Notes under the pieces: generated by a model | Told to the model about the DNA's origin: nothing | The model's input: only the letters and a program-made list of their open reading frames with translations | Database searches by the model: none | Position numbers and translations under genes: made by a program | In this document: positions 1-8,059 of the stretch, one piece after another | Numbering within the stretch: position 1 is the first letter of the stretch | Layout: every line of letters starts with the position of its first letter | Origin: an uncultured Luminiphilus sp. | GTDB lineage: Bacteria > Pseudomonadota > Gammaproteobacteria > Pseudomonadales > Halieaceae | DNA length: 37,653 nucleotides | Direction: 5' to 3' | Assembly: GCA_905479205.1 (NCBI GenBank) | Contig: CAJQLP010000087.1 | Span: forward strand, 1-37,653

Positions 1-239
1 GCCATATCCAAATCTACATCGGATAGAAAATCCGGATGGGTGGCACGACGAAGTCGTACTTCCGCTTCGAACAGGGCCAGTATAGATGCAGCTTCTCTCT
101 GTATCTCAGAGGCTGGAGAGTCTTGCTTCGACCTTAATGCACGAGTGAAGTAGTCTGCACTGCCGGTAATCCGGCGACGGAAGCGGAGAGCATTCTTACC
201 GCGAGGCTTGACGTAATCTGGATACTGCTTTTTGCCCAT
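1..239 (-). CDS. Tyrosine recombinase/phage integrase, N-terminal part (runs off the left edge)
   Basis: About 79 residues are visible from an ATG at 239, preceded by a good ribosome binding site (AGGTGG). The N-terminus is very basic (MGKKQYPDYVKPRGKN followed by an LRFRRRI segment). This resembles the opening of phage-type integrases that begin with a short arm-binding region; the next part (EIQREAASILALFEAEVRLRR) could be the start of a helical core-binding domain. The catalytic domain with its Arg-His-Arg-Tyr residues lies outside the window, so the call rests on the N-terminal style and on location. The gene starts 79 bp beyond the 3' end of tRNA-Leu and points away from it, the classic arrangement for an element integrated into a tRNA gene. 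It could instead be another small DNA-binding protein. Confidence 0.55.
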   Translation of the reverse strand, partial: MGKKQYPDYVKPRGKNALRFRRRITGSADYFTRALRSKQDSPASEIQREAASILALFEAEVRLRRATHPDFLSDVDLDM

Positions 240-259
240 TTGTGACCACCTTTGTGACC
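239..259. repeat. 9-bp direct repeat TTTGTGACC x2 overlapping the integrase translation start
   Basis: TTTGTGACC occurs at 239-247 and again at 251-259, one every 12 bp. The pair flanks the ribosome binding site of the integrase gene, so a protein bound there would affect integrase expression. Whether it is an operator, an arm-type integrase site or chance cannot be told from two copies. Confidence 0.4.
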
Positions 260-317
260 GGATAGTAAAGGGTTAAGACAGTAAGCTATTGTTTTAGTTC
301 GAATTATTGCTGCAAGA

Positions 318-404
318 TGGTGCCCAGAAGAGGACTTGAACCTCCACGCCCTTGCGAGCACTAGCACCTGAAGCTAGCGTGTCTACCAATTTCACCACCT
401 GGGC
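318..404 (-). tRNA. tRNA-Leu (anticodon CAG)
   Basis: Read on the minus strand, the 87-nt gene has acceptor arms GCCCAGG and TCTGGGC, a D arm with AATTGGTAGAC, anticodon stem CTAGC/GCTAG around loop TTCAGGT (anticodon CAG), a long class II variable arm, a T arm with GGTTCAAGTCC, discriminator A and an encoded CCA. It closely matches the E. coli tRNA-Leu(CAG) pattern. Its 3' end faces the integrase gene, so it is the likely attachment site of the element at the left edge. Confidence 0.97.
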
Positions 405-437
405 AGGGGGAACTCTGTGAACTACCAGAGCGCGCGC

Positions 438-466
438 AGGGTAAAGCGGGATCGGTTTCTTGTCAA
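438..466 (-). promoter_or_regulatory. sigma70 promoter of tRNA-Leu with GC-rich discriminator
   Basis: On the minus strand there is a perfect -35 TTGACA (466-461), a 17-bp spacer and TACCCT as -10 (443-438). An alternating GCGCGCGC run follows immediately, just before the expected start near 431. GC-rich discriminators are typical of stable-RNA promoters under stringent (ppGpp) control. The leader to the tRNA 5' end would be about 27 nt. Confidence 0.75.
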
Positions 467-475
467 CGCTAGTCT

Positions 476-919
476 CTAGACAAGCTCGAGTAAGGGCAGT
501 CGGTTGCGAAGGATTTCGGGTTCTTGGGTGACGTCGGCGAGGGTTACCTTGTCGAGCTCGCTGAAGAAGGCCTCGAGGCCTTGCCGAAAGAGCCCGGTAA
601 GTTTGCATTCGCCGATCAGCGGGCACGTATTGGTCGCCGGGTTGAAACATTCTACGACCTCACTCGCGCCTTCCAGTGCTCGGACTACCTCGCCAATAAT
701 AATCTGCTCTGCTGCCATACCCAGTTGCACGCCGCCGCTGCGACCGCGAATAGTCCGTAAATAGCCCAGCTGACCCATTTGGCGCGCCGATTTCAGGAGG
801 TGTGCTTTGGAAATGCCAAACGCACGGGCGATATCTTCGATGCGTATAATTTGCCCGGGGTGCAGGGCGCAGTACATTAAGGTACGCAATGAGTAATTGG
901 TGTAGGCGGTGAGTCTGAT
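476..919 (-). CDS. nsrR: Nitric-oxide-sensing Rrf2-family repressor NsrR
   Basis: This is an iron-sulfur cluster transcription factor that derepresses NO-defence genes. The family N-terminus RLTAYTNYSLRTLMYC is followed by a winged helix (IRIEDIARAFGISKAHLLK, with GGVQLG in the wing). The three cluster cysteines lie in CFNPATNTCPLIGEC, and the C-terminal helix ends VTLADV, as in NsrR. rnr-rlmB next door repeats the E. coli nsrR-rnr-rlmB neighbourhood, although here nsrR is on the opposite strand. The start is odd: no ATG or GTG exists at the 5' end of the frame. The family-conserved start falls on an ATC codon at 919-917, preceded by GAGGG with a 7-nt gap; the only canonical alternative is TTG at 964, with no visible ribosome binding site. 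The function is confident, the start is not. Confidence 0.88.
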   Translation of the reverse strand: MRLTAYTNYSLRTLMYCALHPGQIIRIEDIARAFGISKAHLLKSARQMGQLGYLRTIRGRSGGVQLGMAAEQIIIGEVVRALEGASEVVECFNPATNTCPLIGECKLTGLFRQGLEAFFSELDKVTLADVTQEPEILRNRLPLLELV

Positions 920-1129
920 GGCGTAACCCTCGTTCCGATCATTCGTGCAATTTGCTACTCGCAAAGTAGTACGTGAAAAGCCACTTCAAAATTTAAGCTT
1001 GCGTCATTTTTCAAAGTTATACAATCGACCCTCGCGCTGTATCGAGGTCGGTGCAGTTTTCACCAATGCCTCAAACTCTTCATGTGCGTATACTGGCGAG
1101 CTATACACTTAGAGTAATTAGAGACTATT

Positions 1130-3577
1130 TTGACATCGAGCAAGGATAAGCGACGCAGTAAACCACTGGCAGATCCGCACGCGGCGCGTGAGGCGGGCAA
1201 ATACGACAACCCTATTCCCAGCCGCGAAGTCATACTGGATGTGCTTAAAGCCAGCCATACGGTCATGAAATTGCCTGCGCTAGCGGCTGAGCTCAATCTC
1301 ACCAGTGACGACAATCTAGAAGCGTTGCGCAGACGGGTTAATGCGATGCAGCGCGATGGCCAGATTCATGTGGATCGTCGGGGCCGTATTGGGTTGGCTG
1401 AAAAGCTCGATCTGAAACGCTGTCGTATTATTGGGCACCGAGATGGCTACGGATTTGCGCGCCTTATTGAAGGCGAGGGCGACGACTTTTTTCTCTCAAA
1501 CCGCGAAATGCAGCGGGTGTTTGACGGCGATGAAGTCTTAGTTGCGATCTCCGGCGTTGATAACCGTGGCAGGCGTGAAGGCAAGGTGGTTGAAGTTTTA
1601 ACCCACGCAGTTACTGAACTACCTGGTCGGTACATGGAAGAGAGCGGCATCGGCTATCTGGTCTCGTATAACACCCGAATCAGCCAGCGAATCCTTATTC
1701 CGCCGCCTAAAAAGGGCGGTGCGATTCCCGGTCAAATGGTGTCCGTGAAAATCACCGACTACCCCACCAATGTGCTGGGCGCCAAGGGCGAGGTGGTTGA
1801 GATTCTCGGTGATCATCTAGACCCAGGCTTGGAAATCGATATTGCGATTAAGGCCCATCATATTCCCAATGAGTGGCCCGATGAGGTGCTGGAAGAAGCC
1901 GGTCGTTTGGGTGATGAGCCTCGAGAGGAGGATAAAACGTTTCGCGTCGATTTGCGTGCAAAGCCCTTTGTCACTATCGACGGCGAGGATGCGCGTGACT
2001 TTGATGATGCGGTCTATTGCGAGAAGTCGGGCACCGGCTACCGTCTGTGGGTAGCGATCGCTGACGTGTCCCATTACGTTCCAGTAGGTTCTGCTCTCGA
2101 TAAAGAAGCGACACTGCGAGGCAACTCGGTTTATTTCCCGGAGCGCGTTGTACCGATGTTCCCCGAAGTGCTGTCGAACGGACTCTGCTCGTTAAAGCCT
2201 CACGTTGATCGACTTGCCATGGTCGCAGAGCTTGAGATTGGCGCTAGCGGTCAGGTTATTAATAGCTGTTTTTATGAGGCCGTTATTCATTCTCACGCGC
2301 GACTCACTTATACCCAAGTGGGTGAGGTTCTTGAGCAGGGCTGGCATGACGATGTCCCCGCAGAGCGCTACGACGATTTGCTGAGGCTGCATGCTTTATA
2401 CCATGCTTTGCGTGCTGCTCGTGAGCGCCGCGGCGCAATCGATTTTGAGACTGTCGAAACGCGTATTATTTTTAACGATGATCGCAAGATAGAGTCCATC
2501 ACACCGGTTCATCGAAATGACGCGCACAAGCTGATTGAAGAGTGCATGTTGGCCGCCAATGTTGCTACCGCCAATCTATTGGAGCAGTCGGAGTTGCCTG
2601 CGCTGTTTCGCGTTCATGATGGACCCAGTGCCGAGCGGCTCGAGAATTTGCGCGGCTTTTTAGGGGAGCTCGCTTTGGATTTGCCGGGAGGTGACGTACC
2701 TACACCCGGTGACTACCAATCGGTGTTGGCACAGATTGAAGAGCGCCCCGATGCCGCGGTGATTCAGACCATGATGCTGCGTTCGCTGAGTCAAGCGGTC
2801 TATGCTCCTGAGAACAAAGGCCACTTTGGTCTGCATTACCCCGCCTATGCACATTTCACGTCTCCCATCCGACGTTACCCCGACCTCCTAGTGCACCGAG
2901 CGATTCGCCATTTAATTCGCTCAAGCACAATCAGTGCGCAACTGCGGCGGGTCGAAGGCGCGGGCGTGCTCGAGAAGGGACTTATTTACCCTTATTCGCT
3001 CGGCGATATTGTGATGCTTGGCGAGCAATGCTCTATGACCGAGAGGCGTGCCGATGATGCCACTCGAGAAGTGGAGGCATGGCTTAAGTGCGAGTTTCTG
3101 CGCGACAAGGTGGGTGAGGTCTACTCGGGTGTTATTGCTGCAGTAACGGGCTTTGGCATTTTTGTTGAGCTCGTGGATTTGTATATCGAAGGCTTGGTGC
3201 ATATCAGTGCCTTGCCGGGGGATTACTACCACTTTGACCAGTCAAAACAGCGTTTGATTGGTGAGCATACTCGGCGTGTATTCCAGTTGGGGGGAGCGGT
3301 CACCGTCAAAGTGGCACGCGTCGACTTAGACGAGCGCAAGATCGATTTGGAAATGGATGAGCTCCCATCGACTAAAAATACCGCAGATGCCAAAGGCAAG
3401 CCCTCTGGGCGACGAAAATCACCTGGGAAATCGGCTGGGAAACCCCCAAAGAAAGCCGATGCAAAGGCGAGCAAGCGAGGTCGGGGAAAAGGTGGGGTGG
3501 CTGAAGTAGCGAAACCCGCCAAGCCAGGAAAATCTAAGTCCTCCGGGCCTAAAGGTAAACGAGGGCGTAAGTCTTGA
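1130..3577 (+). CDS. rnr: Ribonuclease R (3'-5' exoribonuclease)
   Basis: 815 residues. RNase R degrades structured RNA, mRNA and defective rRNA/tRNA processively from the 3' end. Visible in order: an N-terminal helix-turn-helix region (about 25-85), cold-shock/OB domains (about 90-235), the RNB catalytic domain with the metal-binding aspartates of DGEDARDFDDA (about 284-294), an RNB arginine region in HFTSPIRRYPDLLVHR, an S1 domain (about 661-745, GFGIFVELVD), and a very Lys/Arg-rich tail to the end. The start is a TTG: an in-frame TAA at 1115 excludes anything earlier and no ATG occurs before about residue 45. The stop overlaps the next start as TTGA, so rnr and rlmB are probably translationally coupled. 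Confidence 0.97.
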   Translation: MTSSKDKRRSKPLADPHAAREAGKYDNPIPSREVILDVLKASHTVMKLPALAAELNLTSDDNLEALRRRVNAMQRDGQIHVDRRGRIGLAEKLDLKRCRIIGHRDGYGFARLIEGEGDDFFLSNREMQRVFDGDEVLVAISGVDNRGRREGKVVEVLTHAVTELPGRYMEESGIGYLVSYNTRISQRILIPPPKKGGAIPGQMVSVKITDYPTNVLGAKGEVVEILGDHLDPGLEIDIAIKAHHIPNEWPDEVLEEAGRLGDEPREEDKTFRVDLRAKPFVTIDGEDARDFDDAVYCEKSGTGYRLWVAIADVSHYVPVGSALDKEATLRGNSVYFPERVVPMFPEVLSNGLCSLKPHVDRLAMVAELEIGASGQVINSCFYEAVIHSHARLTYTQVGEVLEQGWHDDVPAERYDDLLRLHALYHALRAARERRGAIDFETVETRIIFNDDRKIESITPVHRNDAHKLIEECMLAANVATANLLEQSELPALFRVHDGPSAERLENLRGFLGELALDLPGGDVPTPGDYQSVLAQIEERPDAAVIQTMMLRSLSQAVYAPENKGHFGLHYPAYAHFTSPIRRYPDLLVHRAIRHLIRSSTISAQLRRVEGAGVLEKGLIYPYSLGDIVMLGEQCSMTERRADDATREVEAWLKCEFLRDKVGEVYSGVIAAVTGFGIFVELVDLYIEGLVHISALPGDYYHFDQSKQRLIGEHTRRVFQLGGAVTVKVARVDLDERKIDLEMDELPSTKNTADAKGKPSGRRKSPGKSAGKPPKKADAKASKRGRGKGGVAEVAKPAKPGKSKSSGPKGKRGRKS

Positions 3578-4320
3578 GCGAGTGGATTTACGGCTTCCAT
3601 GCTGTAGAAGGTGTTATCAAGCGCAGTCCCGAGCGGATTACGGCTTTGTGGCTGGCCACTAATCGGCGCGATAAGCGAGCTCAGGAAATCGAGGCGTTGG
3701 CACAGACCCAAGGTGTCGCTGTTACCCGTGTCGAGCGTTATCAGCTCGACATGGAGATCGATGGGCGTCATCAAGGAATTGCGGTCAGTGTGCAAGGTGA
3801 TAAAGCGGTCGCTGAGGTGCTCACCGAGGCCTCGTTAGTGGCAAGCGTAGCGAGCGGTCGGTTTAATTTACTCTTAGTATTAGACGGCGTCACCGATCCT
3901 CATAATTTGGGAGCCTGTTTAAGAAGCGCCGATGCCGCAGGTGTGCACGCAGTTGTCGTCCCGAAAAATAACAGCGCCGAAGTTAATGCGGTGGTGAGTA
4001 AAGTCGCCTGTGGAGCTGCCGAAGTAATACCGCTAGTCCCTGTGACGAATCTCGCACGCACGTTGTTGGCCTTGCAGGGAGCCGGGGCGTGGATTGTCGG
4101 CACCTCTGGCGACGCTGAACAGTTTATCTACGATGTTGATATGACCGGACCTACTGTGCTGGTCATGGGCGCTGAGGGTGACGGTATGCGTCGACTGACT
4201 AGCGAACATTGCGATTATTTAGTGAAATTGCCAATGGCTGGAACAGTTTCGAGCTTAAATGTCTCGGTGGCTACCGGTGTATGCCTGTTTGAGATTGTGC
4301 GTCAACGCGGTATCGCCTAG
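3574..4320 (+). CDS. rlmB: 23S rRNA (guanosine-2'-O-)-methyltransferase RlmB
   Basis: 248 residues. This SpoU-class (SPOUT) enzyme 2'-O-methylates G2251 (E. coli numbering) in the 23S peptidyl-transferase loop using S-adenosylmethionine. An N-terminal substrate-binding domain begins MSEWIYGFHAVEG, nearly as in E. coli, which fixes the TTG at 3574 as the start. The three SpoU motifs are present: GVTDPHNLGACLRSADAAG, VLVMGAEGDGMRRL and LPMAGTVSSLNVSVA. The TTG overlaps the rnr stop by four bases, and GAGGG in the rnr tail can serve as its ribosome binding site. Confidence 0.97.
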   Translation: MSEWIYGFHAVEGVIKRSPERITALWLATNRRDKRAQEIEALAQTQGVAVTRVERYQLDMEIDGRHQGIAVSVQGDKAVAEVLTEASLVASVASGRFNLLLVLDGVTDPHNLGACLRSADAAGVHAVVVPKNNSAEVNAVVSKVACGAAEVIPLVPVTNLARTLLALQGAGAWIVGTSGDAEQFIYDVDMTGPTVLVMGAEGDGMRRLTSEHCDYLVKLPMAGTVSSLNVSVATGVCLFEIVRQRGIA

Positions 4321-4330
4321 AGCGTGGCAA

Positions 4331-4356
4331 TAGAGGGCTACAGTTAGAGGGCTACA
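4331..4356. repeat. 12-bp direct repeat TAGAGGGCTACA x2 upstream of rpsF
   Basis: Two exact copies, at 4331-4342 and 4345-4356, repeat every 14 bp. The second copy sits where the -35 of the likely rpsF promoter (TATACT at 4374) would be, and no good -35 hexamer is seen. The core AGAGGGC is also complementary to GCCCTCT at 4417-4423. Either an activator/repressor site or a local duplication would fit. Confidence 0.55.
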
Positions 4357-4373
4357 ATTCACAATTGCAAACC

Positions 4374-4379
4374 TATACT
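4374..4379 (+). promoter_or_regulatory. Candidate -10 element for the rpsF operon
   Basis: TATACT lies 115 bp before the rpsF start, in the gap after rlmB. The -35 position (about 4351-4356) reads GCTACA and is part of the direct repeat. The predicted leader of about 105 nt would be long enough for S6/S18 feedback control, as known for this operon in other bacteria, but no motif was identified with certainty. Confidence 0.4.
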
Positions 4380-4493
4380 GGCGGCTGTAGACTCCGCGAT
4401 CTTAAAAAATTAGCCGGCCCTCTGTGGGTCATTCTCCTTGTCGCACCACTGTTTTAGCCAGATGGGCGGCATTAACCCGAAAGGAGTTCGCGA

Positions 4494-4940
4494 GTGCGAC
4501 ACTACGAAGTTGTGTTCATGGTCCATCCCGACCAGTCTGAACAAGTTCCAGGTATGATTGAGCGATACACTAACGTCATCACCAAAGATGGCGGCCAGGT
4601 TCATCGTCTCGAAGATTGGGGTCGACGCCAGTTGGCTTACCACATCAACAAAGTTCACAAGGCTCACTACATTCTGATGAATGTCGAAGCTTCTAACGAA
4701 GCGATGGAAGAGCTGACAACGACTTTCCGCTACAACGACGCTGTTATCCGTAACCTCGTGATTCGTCGCGACGACGCGGTAACGGACGAGTCTCTGATTA
4801 TGAAGGCAGAGAAAGAAGATCGTGAGCGCAAGTCACGTTATCAGGAGCGACAAGCACCTGAAGCGGAGTCAGAGCCTACTCAAGAATCCAACACCTCCAG
4901 CGATGATTCAGATGACGCTGGCGAAAGCAGCGAGGATTAA
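4494..4940 (+). CDS. rpsF: 30S ribosomal protein S6
   Basis: 148 residues. S6 binds 16S rRNA together with S18 on the platform of the small subunit. The fold is clear from [18 protein letters not shown], the [17 protein letters not shown] segment and [15 protein letters not shown]. The start is a GTG with AAGGAG nine bases upstream. The C-terminus (about 110-148) is long and acidic, rich in Glu, Asp and Ser (ends DDAGESSED), slightly longer than in E. coli. This is the tail that RimK extends with glutamates in E. coli, and a rimK gene lies at 14304-15209. rpsR follows after three bases; priB, between them in E. coli, is absent. Confidence 0.98.
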   Translation: MRHYEVVFMVHPDQSEQVPGMIERYTNVITKDGGQVHRLEDWGRRQLAYHINKVHKAHYILMNVEASNEAMEELTTTFRYNDAVIRNLVIRRDDAVTDESLIMKAEKEDRERKSRYQERQAPEAESEPTQESNTSSDDSDDAGESSED

Positions 4941-4943
4941 TTC

Positions 4944-5171
4944 ATGTCACGTTTTTTCCGACGACGTAAGTTCTGCCGCTTTACTGCCGAAGGCGTTAAG
5001 GAGATCGATTATAAAGATCTCGAAATCCTTAAGCAGTATGTTAGTGAGACCGGCAAGATTGTTCCTAGCCGTATCACGGGCACCAAAGCGAAGTATCAGC
5101 GCCAGCTGGCAACAGCTATCAAACGCGCACGTTACCTTGCTTTGTTGCCGTACACGGATTCACACCAGTAA
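4944..5171 (+). CDS. rpsR: 30S ribosomal protein S18
   Basis: 75 residues, the usual length. S18 partners S6 on the small-subunit platform. The sequence is almost consensus: [14 protein letters not shown] at the start, [13 protein letters not shown] in the middle, and the basic helix [23 protein letters not shown]. The ATG at 4944 lies three bases after the rpsF stop. Confidence 0.98.
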   Translation: MSRFFRRRKFCRFTAEGVKEIDYKDLEILKQYVSETGKIVPSRITGTKAKYQRQLATAIKRARYLALLPYTDSHQ

Positions 5172-5177
5172 GGTTAG

Positions 5178-6056
5178 ATGATGCGCGGCCTCGCAGAATT
5201 CATCATGCGTGGTCGCTGGCAGGCGCTGGCGGTCGCAGCATTGGGAGCGGGATCGCTCCTTTTTGGCTGGATTAGCGCGTCTGCAGTTGCCCTCGTCACG
5301 CTTCGTAAGGGGTGGACCGAGGGAATGTGGCTAACGCTGTGGGCTTTATTGCCGGCAGGGTTGATCGCTTGGTTTAGTGGGGACTCAGGGAGTGTTTTAC
5401 TGCTTCTTGGTACCTTTTGTCTCGCGGCAACGTTGCGCGAGTCGGTAAGTCTGCCGTTAGCGGTGGTAGTGTCAGTTTTGGTTGGTTTCGCTAGTGGTGC
5501 TGCACTGTTGTTGTTCAGCACCGAGTTTTTGCAGCAGCTGGTCGAAGTCTTCAACACGGTCATTACCCAGCTCGAAGCCGGGTTACAGACAGACGGTGCT
5601 GTCAAGGTAAGTCTCGACCGTCCTAGCACAGTTCAAATCGCGGGCATGCTCGCGGCGGGAAACAGTGCGATGACAGTGCTCAGTTTGTTGTTGGGCCGTT
5701 ATTGGCAAGCGTTGTTGTACAACCCGGGTGGGTTTAGACGAGAATTTCATGAATTGCGTCTGCCGCCTCAATGGACTTTGGGCTTGACGATATTGGCTCT
5801 GGGTCTTTGGTTTGCACTGCCCAATTACACGGGTTGGGCGGCGGTTGCAGCGGTGCCATTAATGTTTTGTGGCTTTGCGCTGGTTCACGCGCGTGCCGCA
5901 GTGGCTGGACAGGGTACAGGTTGGCTTACTGCATTGTATTTGCTTTGGCTGGTTATAGATCCAGTCAAGTTGGCGTTGCTCGGTATTGTGGTGATTGACG
6001 CTGTATTGAATTTCCGCGGACGTTGGAAAAATCGGCGCGAGGCGGGTGGGGAGTAA
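5178..6056 (+). CDS. DUF2232-like polytopic membrane protein
   Basis: 292 residues, mostly hydrophobic, with about seven to eight predicted membrane spans (for example 17-38, 47-65, 70-85, 96-115, 165-178, 195-212, 217-235, 248-275). It ends in a short basic cytoplasmic tail ([14 protein letters not shown]). Proteins of this type (DUF2232, YybS-like) sit between rpsR and rplI in many marine gammaproteobacteria; their role is unknown and nothing here reveals a catalytic residue. Two adjacent ATGs (5178 and 5181) follow AAGG; either could start translation. The position inside a ribosomal-protein operon implies co-expression with S6, S18 and L9. Confidence 0.8.
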   Translation: MMRGLAEFIMRGRWQALAVAALGAGSLLFGWISASAVALVTLRKGWTEGMWLTLWALLPAGLIAWFSGDSGSVLLLLGTFCLAATLRESVSLPLAVVVSVLVGFASGAALLLFSTEFLQQLVEVFNTVITQLEAGLQTDGAVKVSLDRPSTVQIAGMLAAGNSAMTVLSLLLGRYWQALLYNPGGFRREFHELRLPPQWTLGLTILALGLWFALPNYTGWAAVAAVPLMFCGFALVHARAAVAGQGTGWLTALYLLWLVIDPVKLALLGIVVIDAVLNFRGRWKNRREAGGE

Positions 6057-6112
6057 TCCCTCTTAAGATCATTTGTCGAGTCGGGATAATCCGACCAAAA
6101 GGAAAGAGAGCG

Positions 6113-6562
6113 ATGGAAGTTATTCTTCTGGAAAACATAGGCAGTCTCGGCAGCTTGGGTGACAAAGTCACTGTAAAGCCTGGATATGGCCGGAATTTCT
6201 TGGTTCCTCAGGGTAAAGCAGTTCCTGCTACCAAAGATAACGTTGCTAAGTTTGAGGAGCGTCGCGCAGAGTTAGAAGCCGCGGCATTAGCGACTCTCGA
6301 AGCTGCTCAAAAGCGCGGTTCAGCCCTTGACGCCCTGGAGCTCATCCAAATCGCAGCGACAGCGGGCGATGAAGGTAAGCTGTTTGGTTCGGTCGGTACT
6401 CGAGACATCGCCGCGGCTATTACGGCGGCTGGCGTGGAAGTCGATAAGTCAGAAGTACGCCTTCCTGAAGGCGTCATTCGCGACGTGGGCGAATACGACA
6501 TCATGCTTCAGCTTCACGCTGACGTGACTGTTAACGTCGCTGTTGCGGTTGTTGCTGAGTAA
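6113..6562 (+). CDS. rplI: 50S ribosomal protein L9
   Basis: 149 residues, the family length. L9 has two globular domains joined by a long helix and binds the base of the L1 stalk. The N-domain [19 protein letters not shown] and its [13 protein letters not shown] motif are canonical; the connecting helix runs about 42-75 and the C-domain ([26 protein letters not shown]) follows. The start at 6113 is set by the family N-terminus and by AAAGGAAAGAG upstream; the frame is open earlier but that part matches nothing. Confidence 0.98.
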   Translation: MEVILLENIGSLGSLGDKVTVKPGYGRNFLVPQGKAVPATKDNVAKFEERRAELEAAALATLEAAQKRGSALDALELIQIAATAGDEGKLFGSVGTRDIAAAITAAGVEVDKSEVRLPEGVIRDVGEYDIMLQLHADVTVNVAVAVVAE

Positions 6563-6661
6563 TAAAGCCCCTAACGCTCGGCAGGTGCGGGTTTTATATT
6601 CCCACCTGTTGGCATCCTCGGCTATCCTGAGCCTTTACGAGATTAACTCGGGATTAGGCTT

Positions 6662-8059
6662 ATGAGTGATTACAGCGCGAGCGCTGAGTCCTACAAACCC
6701 CTCGATGCGGATATTGCCCGCATCAAGATGCAGCCCCATTCGGTTGAGGCTGAGCGCTCTGTCATTGGTGGTCTATTACTGTCGTCGGACGGATGGGATC
6801 TCATTGCAGAAGTGGTAACGGCTGGCGATTTTTATCGGCCCGAGCACCGCGCAATCTTTCGTCAAATTGCTATGCTCGTCGATCGAGGCGAGCCGGTCGA
6901 TGTAGTCACTGTCGCAGATCGCTTACTGGCAACGGGTGAGCTCGACGCTGCCGGTGGCCACACCTATCTTGCCGAGCTGGCCGAGCAAACACCTACTGCT
7001 GCGAATATCCGAGCCTACGCAACCGCTGTTCATGAACGCGCAGTGCTGCGCAAGCTCATTGGTGCTGCCCAAGATATTGCGAATAACGGTTACAACCCTG
7101 ATGGTCGATCCTCAGAAGAGCTTCTTGATGAAGCTGAGCGGCGAATCATGCAAATCTCCGAGGAGGGGCCTAAATCAGGCGCTCCACGAGGTATGGAGCC
7201 GCTATTGGCGGGAGCGCTGGAACGAATCGAAGAGCTGTTCAATTCAGGCGGCGAGATTACAGGATTAAGCACCGGCTTCATTGATCTCGATAAGATGACC
7301 TCGGGTATGCAGCCCTCCGATTTGGTGATTGTCGCCGGCCGTCCTTCCATGGGCAAAACTAGTTTTGCGATGAATCTGGTAGAAAATGCCGCCGGTAAAA
7401 GCGACAAACCGATTCTTGTATTCTCCATGGAAATGCCGGCAGAAAGTTTGGTCATCCGAATGTTGTCCTCTCTGGGCCGCATCGATCAATCACGCGTTAG
7501 AAATGGCAAGCTTGAACAGGATGATTGGCCAAAACTGTCTAAAGCGATGAATACGCTGAAAGAGGCGCGTATTTTTATCGACGATACACCGGCACTCACG
7601 CCCACAGAACTTCGCTCGAGAGCTCGCCGGGTTGCCAGAGAGCATGGCGAGCTGGGTATGGTGATGGTGGACTACTTGCAGCTGATGCAAGTAGCTGGCT
7701 CTAGCGATGGCAGAACAGCAGAAATTTCTGAAATTTCCCGAAGTCTTAAAGCGATTGCCAAGGAGTTTCGTTGCCCGATGGTGGCGCTTTCGCAGTTGAA
7801 TCGCTCACTTGAGCAGCGCCCAAATAAGCGGCCTGTCAACTCTGACCTACGTGAATCGGGTGCGATCGAGCAAGATGCCGATGTCATCATGTTTATTTAC
7901 CGCGATGAGGTTTACCACGAAGACTCTCCCGATAAAGGGGTGGCTGAAATCATCATCGGTAAGCAACGTAACGGACCCATCGGTACCTGCCGATTGGCAT
8001 TCCAGGGCGAATTTACGCGCTTTGAAAATCTGGCCGCTGGCCGCTACGAAGACTACTAA
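6662..8059 (+). CDS. dnaB: Replicative DNA helicase DnaB
   Basis: 465 residues. DnaB is the hexameric ATP-driven 5'-3' helicase that unwinds the fork and recruits primase. The N-terminal primase-interaction domain starts at PHSVEAERSVIGGLL (about 25-130); the RecA-like C-domain has Walker A AGRPSMGKTS (about 224-233), Walker B MVMVDYLQLM, and the DnaB motif SDLRESGAIEQDADVI. No intein interrupts it. It lies behind rplI as in many proteobacteria. Its stop codon overlaps the stop of the opposing loader-like gene, so the two genes end head-on with no intergenic DNA. Confidence 0.98.
   Translation: MSDYSASAESYKPLDADIARIKMQPHSVEAERSVIGGLLLSSDGWDLIAEVVTAGDFYRPEHRAIFRQIAMLVDRGEPVDVVTVADRLLATGELDAAGGHTYLAELAEQTPTAANIRAYATAVHERAVLRKLIGAAQDIANNGYNPDGRSSEELLDEAERRIMQISEEGPKSGAPRGMEPLLAGALERIEELFNSGGEITGLSTGFIDLDKMTSGMQPSDLVIVAGRPSMGKTSFAMNLVENAAGKSDKPILVFSMEMPAESLVIRMLSSLGRIDQSRVRNGKLEQDDWPKLSKAMNTLKEARIFIDDTPALTPTELRSRARRVAREHGELGMVMVDYLQLMQVAGSSDGRTAEISEISRSLKAIAKEFRCPMVALSQLNRSLEQRPNKRPVNSDLRESGAIEQDADVIMFIYRDEVYHEDSPDKGVAEIIIGKQRNGPIGTCRLAFQGEFTRFENLAAGRYEDY

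Noticed and set aside
3226..3795. Long open frame antisense to the rnr tail and rlmB start (189 codons)
   Set aside because: It is a shadow of the Lys/Arg-rich rnr tail and rlmB; its predicted protein has no family pattern and both sense genes are certain.
6023..6112. N-terminal extension of L9
   Set aside because: The frame is open upstream, but the family begins at MEVILLE and a ribosome binding site precedes that ATG.
6582..6608. Hairpin after rplI as an intrinsic terminator
   Set aside because: The stem is bulged (five plus three pairs) and the T-rich part is in the loop, not after the stem, so it does not fit an intrinsic terminator.
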